From: Dyella flava
GTDB taxonomy: Bacteria; Pseudomonadota; Gammaproteobacteria; Xanthomonadales; Rhodanobacteraceae
Direction of reading: 5' to 3'
Assembly: GCF_016904955.1 (NCBI RefSeq)
Contig: NZ_JADIKE010000038.1
Location: 372,001 to 436,000 of the forward strand
Length of the DNA stretch: 64,000 nucleotides
In this document: positions 47,981 to 57,435 of the stretch, piece after piece
Numbering within the stretch: the first letter of the stretch is position 1
How the letters are laid out: each line of letters starts with the position of its first letter
The notes under the pieces: generated by a model
What the model was told of the DNA's origin: nothing
Databases searched by the model: none
The model's input: the letters and a program-made list of their open reading frames with translations, nothing else
Translations under genes and position numbers: made by a program

Positions 47981-48937
47981 TTACTCCTGGTAGGCGCCGT
48001 AGCCGCGCAGGCGGCGATAGCGCAGTTCCAGTAGTTCCGGCATCGGAATCGCTTCGAGCTTGTCCAGCTCGTTCAACAGAACCGCCTTCAGGCGTACGGC
48101 CATCGAATGCGGATTGCGGTGCGCCCCGCCCAAGGGTTCGCGCACCACCTTGTCGATCAGTCCCAGTTCCAGCAGGCGTGGGGCAGTCATGCCCAGCGCT
48201 TCGGCGGCGTCCTTGGTCTTTTCGCCACTCTTCCACAGGATCGAGGCGCAGCCTTCCGGGGTGATCACCGAATAGGTGGAGTACTGCAGCATCATCGTGC
48301 GGTCGCCGACACCGATCGCCAGCGCGCCGCCGGAACCGCCTTCGCCGATCACAGTGCAGATGATCGGGGTTTTCAGCTCCGCCATTTCCAGCAGGTTGCG
48401 GGCGATGGCTTCGCTCTGGCCGCGTTCTTCGGCACCGATGCCGGGGTAGGCGCCCATCGTGTCGATGAAGGTGAACAGCGGCAGTTTGAAACGTTCGGCC
48501 ATCTTCATCAGGCGCAGCGCCTTACGGTAGCCCTCGGGACGAGGCATGCCGAAATTGCGCTTGAGCTTGCCCTTGGTGTCGCGGGCTTTCTGGTGGCCGA
48601 TGATCATCACCGGCCGGCCGTTGACGCGGCCCAGGCCGCCGACGATGGCTCCATCGTCCGCAAACGCGCGGTCGCCGGCCAGCTCGTGGAACTCATCGCA
48701 CATCACGCTGATGTAGTCGAGCGTGTAGGGGCGGGCTGGGTGGCGAGACAGCTGGGTGGTCTGCCAGGAATCCAGGTTGCGGAAGATGTCGGCCGTCTTG
48801 AGCTTCAGCTTTTCCCGCAGGCGCCGGATCTCGTCATCGATGTTGACGGCCTGGCCGCTGCTGGCATAGCGCAGTTCCTCGATCTTGGCTTCCAGATCGG
48901 CAATCGGCTGTTCAAAGTCGAGGAAATTGGGATTCAT
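47981..48937 (-). CDS. accA: Acetyl-CoA carboxylase carboxyltransferase alpha subunit
   Basis: 318 residues from ATG 48937, MNPNFLDFEQPIADLEAKIE. Transfers CO2 from biotin to acetyl-CoA with AccD, committing carbon to fatty acids. The crotonase-like core is clear (GGLGRVNGRPVMIIGHQKAR, DTMGAYPGIGAEERGQSEAI, GEGGSGGALAIGVGDRTMML). The open frame runs upstream but the N terminus fits the family. A TATACT -10 candidate on the - strand lies at 48968-48973. Confidence 0.97.
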   Translation of the reverse strand: MNPNFLDFEQPIADLEAKIEELRYASSGQAVNIDDEIRRLREKLKLKTADIFRNLDSWQTTQLSRHPARPYTLDYISVMCDEFHELAGDRAFADDGAIVGGLGRVNGRPVMIIGHQKARDTKGKLKRNFGMPRPEGYRKALRLMKMAERFKLPLFTFIDTMGAYPGIGAEERGQSEAIARNLLEMAELKTPIICTVIGEGGSGGALAIGVGDRTMMLQYSTYSVITPEGCASILWKSGEKTKDAAEALGMTAPRLLELGLIDKVVREPLGGAHRNPHSMAVRLKAVLLNELDKLEAIPMPELLELRYRRLRGYGAYQE

Positions 48938-49241
48938 TCCAGTCTTGGGATGGCACAGAAGCGGGGCAGTATACCGGGGCGGCCAAAAGCGGGGGAACGG
49001 GGGCGTATGGGCTGACCGTGGCGGCCGCCAACCCGCATCCGGCAAGCTTCGGCGGGTGCCGGTTCTGGGCGGGCTCCCCACCCGGGATGACCATTTTTTC
49101 TCAGTCGGCTTTCAATGATACGGAACGCGGCAAGTCAGCATCAATTTGATGCGCGGGCCGGGCAAACGTATCTGGGCGTCCGATTGAGCGGCCGGGATGG
49201 CACACGGATGTTCAAGCAGGCAAAGCCGCTGGCTTGACGGG
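48938..49241. other. accA-dnaE intergenic region
   Basis: 304 bases without a gene. On the - strand the TATACT at 48973-48968 is 31 bases before the accA start; its best -35 (TTCCCC, 18-base spacing) is weak. A short palindrome GCATCAA-T-TTGATGC is at 49138-49152. GC-rich inverted segments lie around 49040-49070 (CCGGCA ... TGCCGG). Nothing else recognisable. Confidence 0.4.
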
Positions 49242-52200
49242 CTATTCGCCGTTGCCAGTCTTGACGATGCGCACCCCGGCGCCGATGACTCCCGACATGC
49301 CGCGCACGGCGCGCAACAATTCCGGAATGGCGTTTACGTGCCAATCTTCGCCAAGCTCGAAATCGGCTTGCGCAATGGCATTGCGGTAGCCGCTGAGGAT
49401 GACGGCGGCGCGGCCGCCGCGATGACCGGCAAGGGCCTGGCGCAGCTGCGGGATGAAATCCGGGCCGATGCCGTTGACCTTCACCCGCAACAGACGTGCG
49501 AAGCGGCGGCAGGCGTCGCCCAGGGTATAGGCGCTGCGGGCGCGCACCTGGAAGCCACCGCCGGAGAATTCGTCGATGCGCAGGCCTCCTTCGACCACCA
49601 GCAGCTCATCGCGCGTCAGCAGCGGCGCGACCTGTTGGTAGAGCTCGCCGAAGAAACTCACTTCGATGATGCCGGTGCCGTCTTCAAGTCGGACGAACGC
49701 ATCGCTGTCGCCGCGTTTGCGCACGGCGGTGACCATACCGGCGACCGTCCACGGTGTATCCGGACCGCGACGAAAGCGGTTGCCGTCGTCCCCTTCGTTC
49801 TTGCGCGGGCGCGGCGGCTGGTAGCGGTCGGCAATCTCGCCGAGCGGGCAGGTGGCGAGCTGCGCCAGCTCCTCGCGCCACGGGTCGGTGGGATGGCCGG
49901 AGAGGTAATGGCCGAGTGTCTCGCGCTCGCCTTGAAGCCTCTGTTCCAGCGGCCACTCGGGCGCAGTGGGCAGCTCAACCTGCACGACGGGTGCGGCGGC
50001 TCCCATCATCGCGCCGAACATGTCGTTCTGACCGGACTGGCGATCGCGCAGATGCTGTTCGGCGGCTTTGATCGCATCCGGCAATTGCAGCATCAGGCTG
50101 GCGCGGTTGGGCGCCAGCGCATCGAGTGCGCCGGAGAGAATCAAGGCTTCCAACACGCGGCGATTGAGCTTGGTGGGATCGACGCGGCGGCAGAAGTCGG
50201 CCAGATCCTTATAGGCGCCACCTGCACGCCGCTCGTCCGCGATGGCTTCGCAGGCGCCTTGTCCGACGCCTTTGATCGCGCCAAGGCCGTAGCGGATGAC
50301 CTTGGGCTCGACCGCCACGAACATGAATTCGGATGCATTCACATCCGGCGGCAGGATCGTCAGGTTGATCGCGCGCGATTCGTCGAGGAAGGTCACCACC
50401 TTGTCGGTGTTGTCCATGTCCGACGAGATGGTCGCGGCCATGAACTCGGCCGGATAGTGTGCTTTCAGCCATGCGGTCTGATAGGAAACCAACGCATAGG
50501 CCGCAGCGTGCGACTTGTTGAAGCCGTAGCCGGCGAATTTTTCCATCAGGTCGAAGATGGCGTCGGCCTTGTCGCCGCTGAGTCCATCCTTGGCGGCGCC
50601 TTCGCGGAACTTGGCGCGCTCCTTCGCCATTTCCTCGACTTTCTTCTTGCCCATCGCGCGGCGTAGCAAGTCGGCGCCGCCCAGCGAGTAGCCGCCGACG
50701 ATCTGCGCCATCTGCATCACCTGCTCCTGGTAGACCATGATGCCGTAGGTCTCTTGCAGGACAGGCTCGACGCGCGGGTCGGGATATTCCACTTCTTCGC
50801 GGCCGTGTTTACGCGCGACGAAGCTGGGAATCAGGTCCATCGGGCCGGGACGGTACAGCGCCACCAGCGCAATGATGTCTTCGAAGCGGTCGGGCTTGGC
50901 ATCCTTCAACATGCGTTGCATGCCGGAGGATTCGAGCTGGAACACGGCGACTGTCTGCGCCTTTTTCAGCAGTTCGTAGGGCGCCGGATCATCCAGCGGC
51001 AAGGCGGCGATATCCAGCGGCGGTTCGCCCACTTTGGTGAGGCGTTCGTTGATCGCCTTGACCGCCCAGTCGATGATGGTGAGCGTGCGCAGACCAAGAA
51101 AGTCGAACTTGACCAGGCCGACGGCTTCCACGTCGTCCTTGTCGTACTGGGTCACGACGCCGGTACCGCCGGCTTCGCAATACAGCGGCGCGAAGTCGGT
51201 GAGCGGCGTGGGTGCGATCACCACGCCACCGGCGTGCTTGCCGGCGTTGCGGGTCAGGCTTTCCAGCTTGAGCGCGAGATCGATCAGCGATTTGGCTTCT
51301 TCGTCCTGCTCGTAGAGATCGCAGAACTCCTTCACCACGCGCTCGGGTTCTTTCTGCGCTTTCTCCGAACGGCCGAGCGCGCAGGACAGGGTGAGATCGA
51401 GCGGACGCGCCGGAATCAGCTTGGCGATGCGGTCGACCGCGTTGTAGCCCATGCCCAGCACACGGCCGGAGTCGCGCAGCACCGCCTTCGCCGCCATCGA
51501 ACCATAGGTGATGATCTGGCTGACGTGGTCGCGGCCGTATTTGCGCGAGACATAGTCGATCACCTCGTCGCGGCGGTCCATGCAGAAGTCGATGTCGAAG
51601 TCCGGCATCGACACGCGCTCGGGATTGAGGAAGCGCTCGAACAGCAGGTTGAACTGCAACGGGTCGAGGTCGGTGATCTTCAGCACCCAGGCCACCAGCG
51701 AGCCGGCGCCCGAACCGCGCCCCGGCCCGACCGGAATGCCGTTCTGCTTACCCCAGTTGATGAAGTCCGCCACGATCAGGAAGTAGCCGGGGAAGCCCAT
51801 CTTCACGATGACATCCAGCTCGCGTTCCAGGCGCGCTTCGTAATCGGCCAGGGTATGGCCGGGCGCCAGCGGTGCGGCGGCGAGGCGTTCCTTCAGGCCT
51901 TCGCGCGCAATCTCGCGGATATAGCTGGCTAGATCGTGGCCTTCCGGCACCGGGAAATTGGGCAGGTAGTAGGTGCCGAACGACAGTTCCAGGTTGCAGC
52001 GCTTGGCCAGCTCGACGGTGTTTTCCAGCGCTTCGGGAATGTCGGCGAACAGCATCGCCATGTCTTCCGGCGTTTTCAGGTATTGCTGGTCGCTATAGTC
52101 GCGCGGGCGCTTGGGATCGGCCAACACGCGTCCCTGGTGAATGCATACGCGTGCTTCGTGTGCTTCGAAATCATTCTGCTTGATAAAGCGCACGTCGTTG

Positions 52201-52790
52201 CTGGCGATGACGGGCAGATCCAGCGCGGTCGCCAGCATCAGCGCCGCGTTGTTCCACACTTCTTCGCCTTCGCGGCCGCAGCGGGTGAGCTCCAGGTAGA
52301 GGCGGTCAGGAAACAGCCGCATCAGCGATTGCAGATGCACAGCGCCCGCGTCCGTACCCTGGTTGACGGCAATGCGCCCCACTTCACTTTCGCGACCGAG
52401 CAGGGCGATCAGGCCCGCCGTCGCATCGGGCGTGAGCCATGCCGCATCCACCAGGGCGCGGCCGCCTTGCTGGCCTTCGCGCCAGGCGCGCGACACCAGG
52501 CGCGAAAGGTTCAAGTAGCCATCGCGGTTCTGGCACAGCACGGTAAGGCGCCACGGGCGCGGGTCGTCCGGGGCACTGATCCACAGGTCGCAGCCACCGA
52601 TCGGTTTGATGCCCGCCGCGCTGCACGCCTTGTAGAACTTCACCAGGGCGAACATGTTGCATTCGTCGGTCAGCGCCACCGCGGGCGCACCCGCCTGCAC
52701 GCTGGCTGCCACCAGCGCCTTGATGCGGATGGTCGAGTCCACCAGCGAATACTCGCTGTGCAGGTGCAGATGAGCGAAACGGAGGGACAT
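49242..52790 (-). CDS. dnaE: DNA polymerase III alpha subunit
   Basis: 1182 residues from ATG 52790 (CGGAGGGAC upstream in the reverse sense would not apply; context and protein alignment set this start). The replicative polymerase catalytic subunit. Domains in order: N-terminal PHP domain (FAHLHLHSEYSLVDSTIRIK), palm with catalytic carboxylates MPDFDIDFCMDRRDEVIDYV near residue 400, GPGRGSGAGSLVAWVLKITD, fingers, the HhH region (YGLGAIKGVGQGACEAIADE), an OB fold, and a short tail. It follows rnhB by 259 bases with no obvious promoter. Confidence 0.97.
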   Translation of the reverse strand: MSLRFAHLHLHSEYSLVDSTIRIKALVAASVQAGAPAVALTDECNMFALVKFYKACSAAGIKPIGGCDLWISAPDDPRPWRLTVLCQNRDGYLNLSRLVSRAWREGQQGGRALVDAAWLTPDATAGLIALLGRESEVGRIAVNQGTDAGAVHLQSLMRLFPDRLYLELTRCGREGEEVWNNAALMLATALDLPVIASNDVRFIKQNDFEAHEARVCIHQGRVLADPKRPRDYSDQQYLKTPEDMAMLFADIPEALENTVELAKRCNLELSFGTYYLPNFPVPEGHDLASYIREIAREGLKERLAAAPLAPGHTLADYEARLERELDVIVKMGFPGYFLIVADFINWGKQNGIPVGPGRGSGAGSLVAWVLKITDLDPLQFNLLFERFLNPERVSMPDFDIDFCMDRRDEVIDYVSRKYGRDHVSQIITYGSMAAKAVLRDSGRVLGMGYNAVDRIAKLIPARPLDLTLSCALGRSEKAQKEPERVVKEFCDLYEQDEEAKSLIDLALKLESLTRNAGKHAGGVVIAPTPLTDFAPLYCEAGGTGVVTQYDKDDVEAVGLVKFDFLGLRTLTIIDWAVKAINERLTKVGEPPLDIAALPLDDPAPYELLKKAQTVAVFQLESSGMQRMLKDAKPDRFEDIIALVALYRPGPMDLIPSFVARKHGREEVEYPDPRVEPVLQETYGIMVYQEQVMQMAQIVGGYSLGGADLLRRAMGKKKVEEMAKERAKFREGAAKDGLSGDKADAIFDLMEKFAGYGFNKSHAAAYALVSYQTAWLKAHYPAEFMAATISSDMDNTDKVVTFLDESRAINLTILPPDVNASEFMFVAVEPKVIRYGLGAIKGVGQGACEAIADERRAGGAYKDLADFCRRVDPTKLNRRVLEALILSGALDALAPNRASLMLQLPDAIKAAEQHLRDRQSGQNDMFGAMMGAAAPVVQVELPTAPEWPLEQRLQGERETLGHYLSGHPTDPWREELAQLATCPLGEIADRYQPPRPRKNEGDDGNRFRRGPDTPWTVAGMVTAVRKRGDSDAFVRLEDGTGIIEVSFFGELYQQVAPLLTRDELLVVEGGLRIDEFSGGGFQVRARSAYTLGDACRRFARLLRVKVNGIGPDFIPQLRQALAGHRGGRAAVILSGYRNAIAQADFELGEDWHVNAIPELLRAVRGMSGVIGAGVRIVKTGNGE

Positions 52791-53049
52791 GGCGCGCGCG
52801 CGGATGCAATGGCTCAGCCTAGCGGGGTGGTCCGGAGTGGGCAAGCATTGACAAGCGCAAGGGAGCAGGGAAAACGGGGAACAATGAACTTGATGTGTCC
52901 TGATCCCCATCCCTGTGTTTTTCAACGGGCATGTCAGAGCCGCTGTGGCTCGCTGCAGTGCGTGCAGATGATCTGCGTGCAACTTCCCTCTACCTGCGAA
53001 GCAGGCGCATTGTGCGAAACAAAGAAGCCCCAGGTGGGCGTAAAGATGC

Positions 53050-53709
53050 TTAGAAAAGCCGCCCCTGATCCAGCAAATTCTTGACCGGAGCAAAGCTGCG
53101 GCGATGTTGGCTGCACGGGCCAAGGCGCTCCAGTGCTGCCAGGTGAGCTGGCGTGGGATAACCCTTGTGGACTGCAAAACCGTAACCGGGATGCTGCTGT
53201 TCCATCGCAATCATCAATCTGTCCCGACTTACTTTTGCCAGGATCGACGCGGCACTGATGGCGGGCTCCAGTGCATCACCGCCGACGATCGCGCGGCCGG
53301 GGCAGGGGAGATCCTTGGGCAGCTTGTTACCGTCGATCAACGCTGCGGTGGCGGCAGGTATCAAACCGGCAACGGCGCGGGTCATGCCGGCCATGGTGGC
53401 CTGGAAGATATTCAGGCGATCGATTTCTTCGGCTTCGACCACGACCACGCAATGGGCGAACGCACGTTCGATGATCAGCGGGTAGAGTTTTTCGCGGCGT
53501 GTTTCGCTGAGCTTCTTGGAATCGTTCAGTCCATCGATCGGCTTGCGCGGATCGAGTACGACGGCTGCGACGACCACCGGACCGGCAAGCGGGCCGCGGC
53601 CTGCTTCGTCAACACCGGCAACACGAATAACGTGCTCGTCTCCTTCGCTTCCGCTGCCGTTTGAGGAACGGATTGAGGTGAGAGTGGGAAGGTTTGCCTC
53701 AATGCTCAT
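53050..53709 (-). CDS. rnhB: Ribonuclease HII
   Basis: 219 residues from ATG 53709 (a GTG at 53718 would add three). Cleaves RNA in RNA-DNA hybrids and single ribonucleotides. Motifs VAGVDEAGRGPLAGPVVVAA (catalytic Asp and Glu) and SAASILAKVSRDRLM are intact. An N-terminal Ser/Gly-rich stretch of about 25 residues precedes the fold. Lies between lpxB and dnaE, as in most gammaproteobacteria. Confidence 0.95.
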   Translation of the reverse strand: MSIEANLPTLTSIRSSNGSGSEGDEHVIRVAGVDEAGRGPLAGPVVVAAVVLDPRKPIDGLNDSKKLSETRREKLYPLIIERAFAHCVVVVEAEEIDRLNIFQATMAGMTRAVAGLIPAATAALIDGNKLPKDLPCPGRAIVGGDALEPAISAASILAKVSRDRLMIAMEQQHPGYGFAVHKGYPTPAHLAALERLGPCSQHRRSFAPVKNLLDQGRLF

Positions 53710-53765
53710 GCAAAGCACGCTCGGATGGATTGGCGGTGGCGAGATTGCCTCTCACTTCAGCTCTC

Positions 53766-54977
53766 TCACCGGGGCGTGCGGGGTGTGTCGATCAGCTCCA
53801 CAATGGCCGCCGCAGCGTGATCGCCGGCGTGACCATGCAGATTGCCGCGCAGTGTCTCGTGCAGTTGCTCGAAGGCGGAAACAATCGCGCCACGGCGCTC
53901 GCTGTCACGGAACAAGGCCAGGGTGGCTTCGGCCAGCTTGGCTGCGGTGCAGTTGTCCTGCATCAGTTCGGGCACCAGCATCGCGTCTTTGCCCATGCCG
54001 CAAGCGCGGGCAAGGATGTTGGGCAGCGCGTAGACATCGGTCTTGAGCATGTTGAGCATGCGCGCAATCCGATAGCTCACCGGCGACACGCGATAACCCA
54101 CCACCATCGGCCGTTTGGCGAGCATGGCTTCGAGCGTAGCGGTGCCGGAGGCGAGCATGACCACATCGGCTGCCAGCATGGCGTCATGGGCGCGGCCGTC
54201 AAGCAGGATCGGCATCATCTCGTCATGCGGCCCATGGGCAAGCATTGTCTTGAGCGTGCCGAGCGCCCGTGAATTGGCGGCTGGAATCACGATGCGCAAA
54301 CCTGGCAGCGCCGACGCGACGCGCCGCGCTGCATCCAGGAATGGCCCCGCCAATCGCTCCAGCTCGGAATGGCGGCTGCCGGGCAGCAGTGCGAGCACCG
54401 GCACATCCAGTGGCAGCTGCAGGCTGCGGCGTGCCGGAATGCGGTCGGAAACCAGCGGAAAACGATCCGCCAGCGGATGACCGACGAAGCGCGCATCGAT
54501 GCCGTGCCGGGCGTAGATCGGCGGTTCCATCGGAAACAGGCACAGCACACGGTTGGCACTCATGCCAATCTTGTCGGCGCGATTTTCACGCCAGGCCCAG
54601 ATCGAGGGGCTGACGTAATGCACGGTGCGCAAACCCGCTTCTTTAAGGCGACGCTCGACGCCGAGATTGAAATCCGGTGCATCGATGCCGATCACTACCA
54701 ACGGCTTTTCAGCGATAAGCCGTGCGACCAGTTCCTTGCGCAGCTTGAGCAGGCGCGGCAGATGGCCGACCACTTCGGCGAAGCCAAACAGCGAAAGCTC
54801 GCGCATGTCGTACCACGACTCGAAGCCCTGCTGCTGCATGCGACTGCCGCCAATGCCGGCGAAGCGTGCGTGCGGATAGTGCCGGCGCAGAGCAGTCAGG
54901 AGGTCTGCGCCCAGCTGGTCGCCGGATTCTTCGCCGGCAATCACGGCGATCAGGGGGCTTTGATTGTCATCAGACAT
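53766..54977 (-). CDS. lpxB: Lipid-A-disaccharide synthase
   Basis: 403 residues from ATG 54977 (CGGGGAGCCCATC upstream). Joins UDP-diacylglucosamine and lipid X to form the lipid A disaccharide. Signatures: IAVIAGEESGDQLGADLLTA, VHYVSPSIWAWRENRADKIG, and the GT-B C-terminal half (LALLPGSRHSELERLAGPFL; ASGTATLEAMLAKRPMVVGY). Peripheral inner-membrane enzyme. Downstream of lpxA by 55 bases. Confidence 0.97.
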   Translation of the reverse strand: MSDDNQSPLIAVIAGEESGDQLGADLLTALRRHYPHARFAGIGGSRMQQQGFESWYDMRELSLFGFAEVVGHLPRLLKLRKELVARLIAEKPLVVIGIDAPDFNLGVERRLKEAGLRTVHYVSPSIWAWRENRADKIGMSANRVLCLFPMEPPIYARHGIDARFVGHPLADRFPLVSDRIPARRSLQLPLDVPVLALLPGSRHSELERLAGPFLDAARRVASALPGLRIVIPAANSRALGTLKTMLAHGPHDEMMPILLDGRAHDAMLAADVVMLASGTATLEAMLAKRPMVVGYRVSPVSYRIARMLNMLKTDVYALPNILARACGMGKDAMLVPELMQDNCTAAKLAEATLALFRDSERRGAIVSAFEQLHETLRGNLHGHAGDHAAAAIVELIDTPRTPR

Positions 54978-55032
54978 GATGGGCTCCCCGAGCAAAAGCC
55001 CGTATCAGGTTGGTTGATATGCGGGATGCATA

Positions 55033-55806
55033 TCAACGAGCCAATCCGCGCTCACTACGTTCCAGAAATTCCAGCATGGCGCGTACGTCTTCGCTTTCCT
55101 TGGCCTGTGCGGACAGTTGTTCGCGGGCCTCTGCCAGTGACAGGCCCGAGGTGTAAATCGTGCGATAGGCGCGTTTGATGGCCGTGATGCGTTCGGGCTC
55201 GAAGCCGCGGCGTTTCAAACCAGTGGTGTTGAGGCCGCGCGGACGTCCGTTTTGATCGTTGGCCATCATCAGGAACGGCGGCACGTCCGCACCGAGCAGA
55301 CAGCCCATGGCGATAAACGCATGCGCACCGACCTTGCAGAATTGATGCGCACCCGAATAGCCGGAGAACACCGTCCAGTCACCCACTTCCACGTGACCGG
55401 CAAGCGCCGAATAGTTGGAGAAGATGGTGTGATTGCCGATGGTGCAGTCGTGCGCCACATGCACATAGGCCAGCAACCAGTTGTCGTTGCCGATGCGGGT
55501 GACACCACCACCGTCGCCGGTACCGCGATTGATGGTGACAAATTCACGAATGAGGTTGCGGTCGCCGATGACCAGTTCGGTGCGCTCACCTTGAAACTTC
55601 ATGTCCTGCGGGTCGCCACCGAGGGAGGCGAACTGTGCGATGCGATTGTCGCGTCCGATGCGCGTGGGGCCTTCGACAACCACATGCGGGCCAATGACCG
55701 TGCCCTCGCCAATGTGCACATCGGCGCCGATGACGGTGTAGGCCCCGATGCGGACATTGGCGCCAATAACAGCAGTGGGATCGATTTGCGCGGTCGGATG
55801 GATCAT
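55033..55806 (-). CDS. lpxA: UDP-N-acetylglucosamine acyltransferase
   Basis: 257 residues starting MIHPTAQIDPTAVIGANVRI, a left-handed beta-helix of hexapeptide repeats. First step of lipid A synthesis: O-acylation of UDP-GlcNAc by hydroxyacyl-ACP. The catalytic His lies in LAYVHVAHDCTIGN. The start overlaps the fabZ stop by four bases (ATGA). Confidence 0.97.
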   Translation of the reverse strand: MIHPTAQIDPTAVIGANVRIGAYTVIGADVHIGEGTVIGPHVVVEGPTRIGRDNRIAQFASLGGDPQDMKFQGERTELVIGDRNLIREFVTINRGTGDGGGVTRIGNDNWLLAYVHVAHDCTIGNHTIFSNYSALAGHVEVGDWTVFSGYSGAHQFCKVGAHAFIAMGCLLGADVPPFLMMANDQNGRPRGLNTTGLKRRGFEPERITAIKRAYRTIYTSGLSLAEAREQLSAQAKESEDVRAMLEFLERSERGLAR

Positions 55807-56276
55807 TTCTCTGACCTCGCGGCGCACATCAGCTCGCAGCTGGCCACTTCCTTGCCGTCCACCAGCGTGCGGGCTTCGAACAGGCCCATGCTACGCAGCA
55901 GACGCTTGAGGCGCACTTCCATGCGCAATTGATCACCCGGCACCACCGGCGCACTGAAGCGCGCGTTGTCGACCTTGGCCAGATAGAACAGGGCGCTGGG
56001 CGAGCCGCCCTTCATGCGCGCACTGAGCTGCGTCAACAAACCGGCCGACTGGGCCATGGCCTCCACGATCAGCACGCCCGGCATCACGGGATGGCCAGGG
56101 AAGTGGCCGTTGAAGAAGGGCTCGTTGATGGTCACGTTCTTCAGCGTCACCACGCTCTGATCCTGCACGATCTCGATCACGCGATCGACCAGCAGGAACG
56201 GGTAGCGATGCGGCAGCAGTTGTTGGATCTGCTCCACGTTCACCGGCAGCGTGACCGGAGCGGTGTTGTCAGTCAT
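55803..56276 (-). CDS. fabZ: 3-Hydroxyacyl-ACP dehydratase
   Basis: 157 residues from ATG 56276. Hot-dog fold dehydratase; catalytic His and Glu are in FFNGHFPGHPVMPGVLIVEA. It competes with LpxA/LpxD for hydroxymyristoyl-ACP, which balances phospholipid and lipid A synthesis, so its place between lpxD and lpxA makes sense. Overlaps lpxD by eight bases and lpxA by four. Confidence 0.97.
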   Translation of the reverse strand: MTDNTAPVTLPVNVEQIQQLLPHRYPFLLVDRVIEIVQDQSVVTLKNVTINEPFFNGHFPGHPVMPGVLIVEAMAQSAGLLTQLSARMKGGSPSALFYLAKVDNARFSAPVVPGDQLRMEVRLKRLLRSMGLFEARTLVDGKEVASCELMCAARSEK

Positions 56277-57297
56277 CGTTCTTATCCTTTTCCAGCGCCG
56301 ACACGCGGCGCGCGTACTCGTCCAGGTGCTTGAAGCGCGCAGCATTGCGGCGCCACTGACGGTTTTCCTGCAGCGGCACGCCGGAGGAATATTCACCGGC
56401 CTCCCGAATCGAATGTGTCACCAGGCTCTTGGCCGTAATGGTAACCCGGTCAGCCACTTCAAGATGGCCCAGCACACCGGCGTTGCCGCCGATCATGCAA
56501 TAACGGCCGATTTTCGCACTGCCGGCAACTGCGGCACAGCCGGCCATTGCCGTGTGCGCGCCGACATATACGTTATGGGCGATCTGGATCTGGTTATCCA
56601 GCCGCACATCCTCTTCCAGCACCGTATCGTCCAGTGCACCGCGATCGATGGTGGTATTGGCACCGATTTCGCAGTCATCGCCGATGCGCACGCCGCCCAG
56701 CTGCGGCAGCTTCACCCAGTGATCACGATCGAAGGCGAGGCCAAATCCGTCCGAACCGATCACCGCGCCGGGATGCGCCAACACGCGTTTGCCCAGGGTC
56801 ACCCGCGTAACCAGGGTGACGCGGGCGACCAGGCGCGACTGCGCACCCACTACGCACTCGGTGCCGATAATGCAGTGCGGGCCCAGCACAGCGCCGTCTT
56901 CGACGACCGCGCCGTCTTCGATCACACAGCAGGGACCAATGCTTGCGGTGGGGCTTACCCGCGCGCCAGCGGCGACGACGGCACTCGGATGAATGCCTGG
57001 CGCGGCGGCAGGTAGACGCTCAAACAGGGCCGCGATATGTGCATAAGTGACGTAGGGGTCGCGTGCGATCAGCGCGGCGGTCGGACAGCTTTCCGCTGCA
57101 TCGCCGTGGAGTACCACCACACCCGCGCGGGTTGTGCCGAGCTGCGCGGCATATTTGCTGTTGGAGAGGAAGCTGAGCTGCGTTGGACCTGCGCCCGAAA
57201 GCGTGCCCACGCCGTCGATGATGCGTGCGTCATCGCCCTTGAACGAAAGGGCAAAGCGCTCGGCGAGTTCGGCCACGCTATATTGGATTTTGCTCAT
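56269..57297 (-). CDS. lpxD: UDP-3-O-acylglucosamine N-acyltransferase
   Basis: 342 residues from ATG 57297, chosen because GGAGG lies five bases before it. Adds the second acyl chain in lipid A synthesis. N-terminal uridine-binding domain (SVAELAERFALSFKGDDARI), then hexapeptide-repeat helix with the catalytic His region NQIQIAHNVYVGAHTAMAGC. C-terminal helix ends EKDKNDD. Follows bamA after a hairpin; skp, which sits between them in E. coli, is missing, as in related Xanthomonadales. Confidence 0.96.
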   Translation of the reverse strand: MSKIQYSVAELAERFALSFKGDDARIIDGVGTLSGAGPTQLSFLSNSKYAAQLGTTRAGVVVLHGDAAESCPTAALIARDPYVTYAHIAALFERLPAAAPGIHPSAVVAAGARVSPTASIGPCCVIEDGAVVEDGAVLGPHCIIGTECVVGAQSRLVARVTLVTRVTLGKRVLAHPGAVIGSDGFGLAFDRDHWVKLPQLGGVRIGDDCEIGANTTIDRGALDDTVLEEDVRLDNQIQIAHNVYVGAHTAMAGCAAVAGSAKIGRYCMIGGNAGVLGHLEVADRVTITAKSLVTHSIREAGEYSSGVPLQENRQWRRNAARFKHLDEYARRVSALEKDKNDD

Positions 57298-57367
57298 GCA
57301 GGCCTCCACGACATGCGCCGCATTGTAGGGGGTGAGTCCGCACAGCGCGCATCATTTTGCGGATCCA

Positions 57368-57398
57368 AAAGAAAGCGCGGCATGGCCGCGCTTTCTTT
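57368..57398 (-). terminator. Long hairpin between bamA and lpxD
   Basis: A perfect 14-bp stem (57368-57381 with 57385-57398, arms AAAGAAAGCGCGGC) with a 3-base loop, 37 bases after the bamA stop. The 3' arm ends CTTTCTTT, close to an intrinsic terminator on the - strand. Because lpxD lies directly downstream and needs expression, partial termination or mRNA processing is more likely than a full stop. Confidence 0.65.
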
Positions 57399-57435
57399 AG
57401 CCAGGTCCTTACGGACCTGATCAGGACAAGCCGGT

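Noticed and set aside
48938..49241. A hidden small RNA or tRNA between accA and dnaE
   Set aside because: Only short GC-rich inverted repeats; no cloverleaf, promoter-terminator pair or conserved motif.
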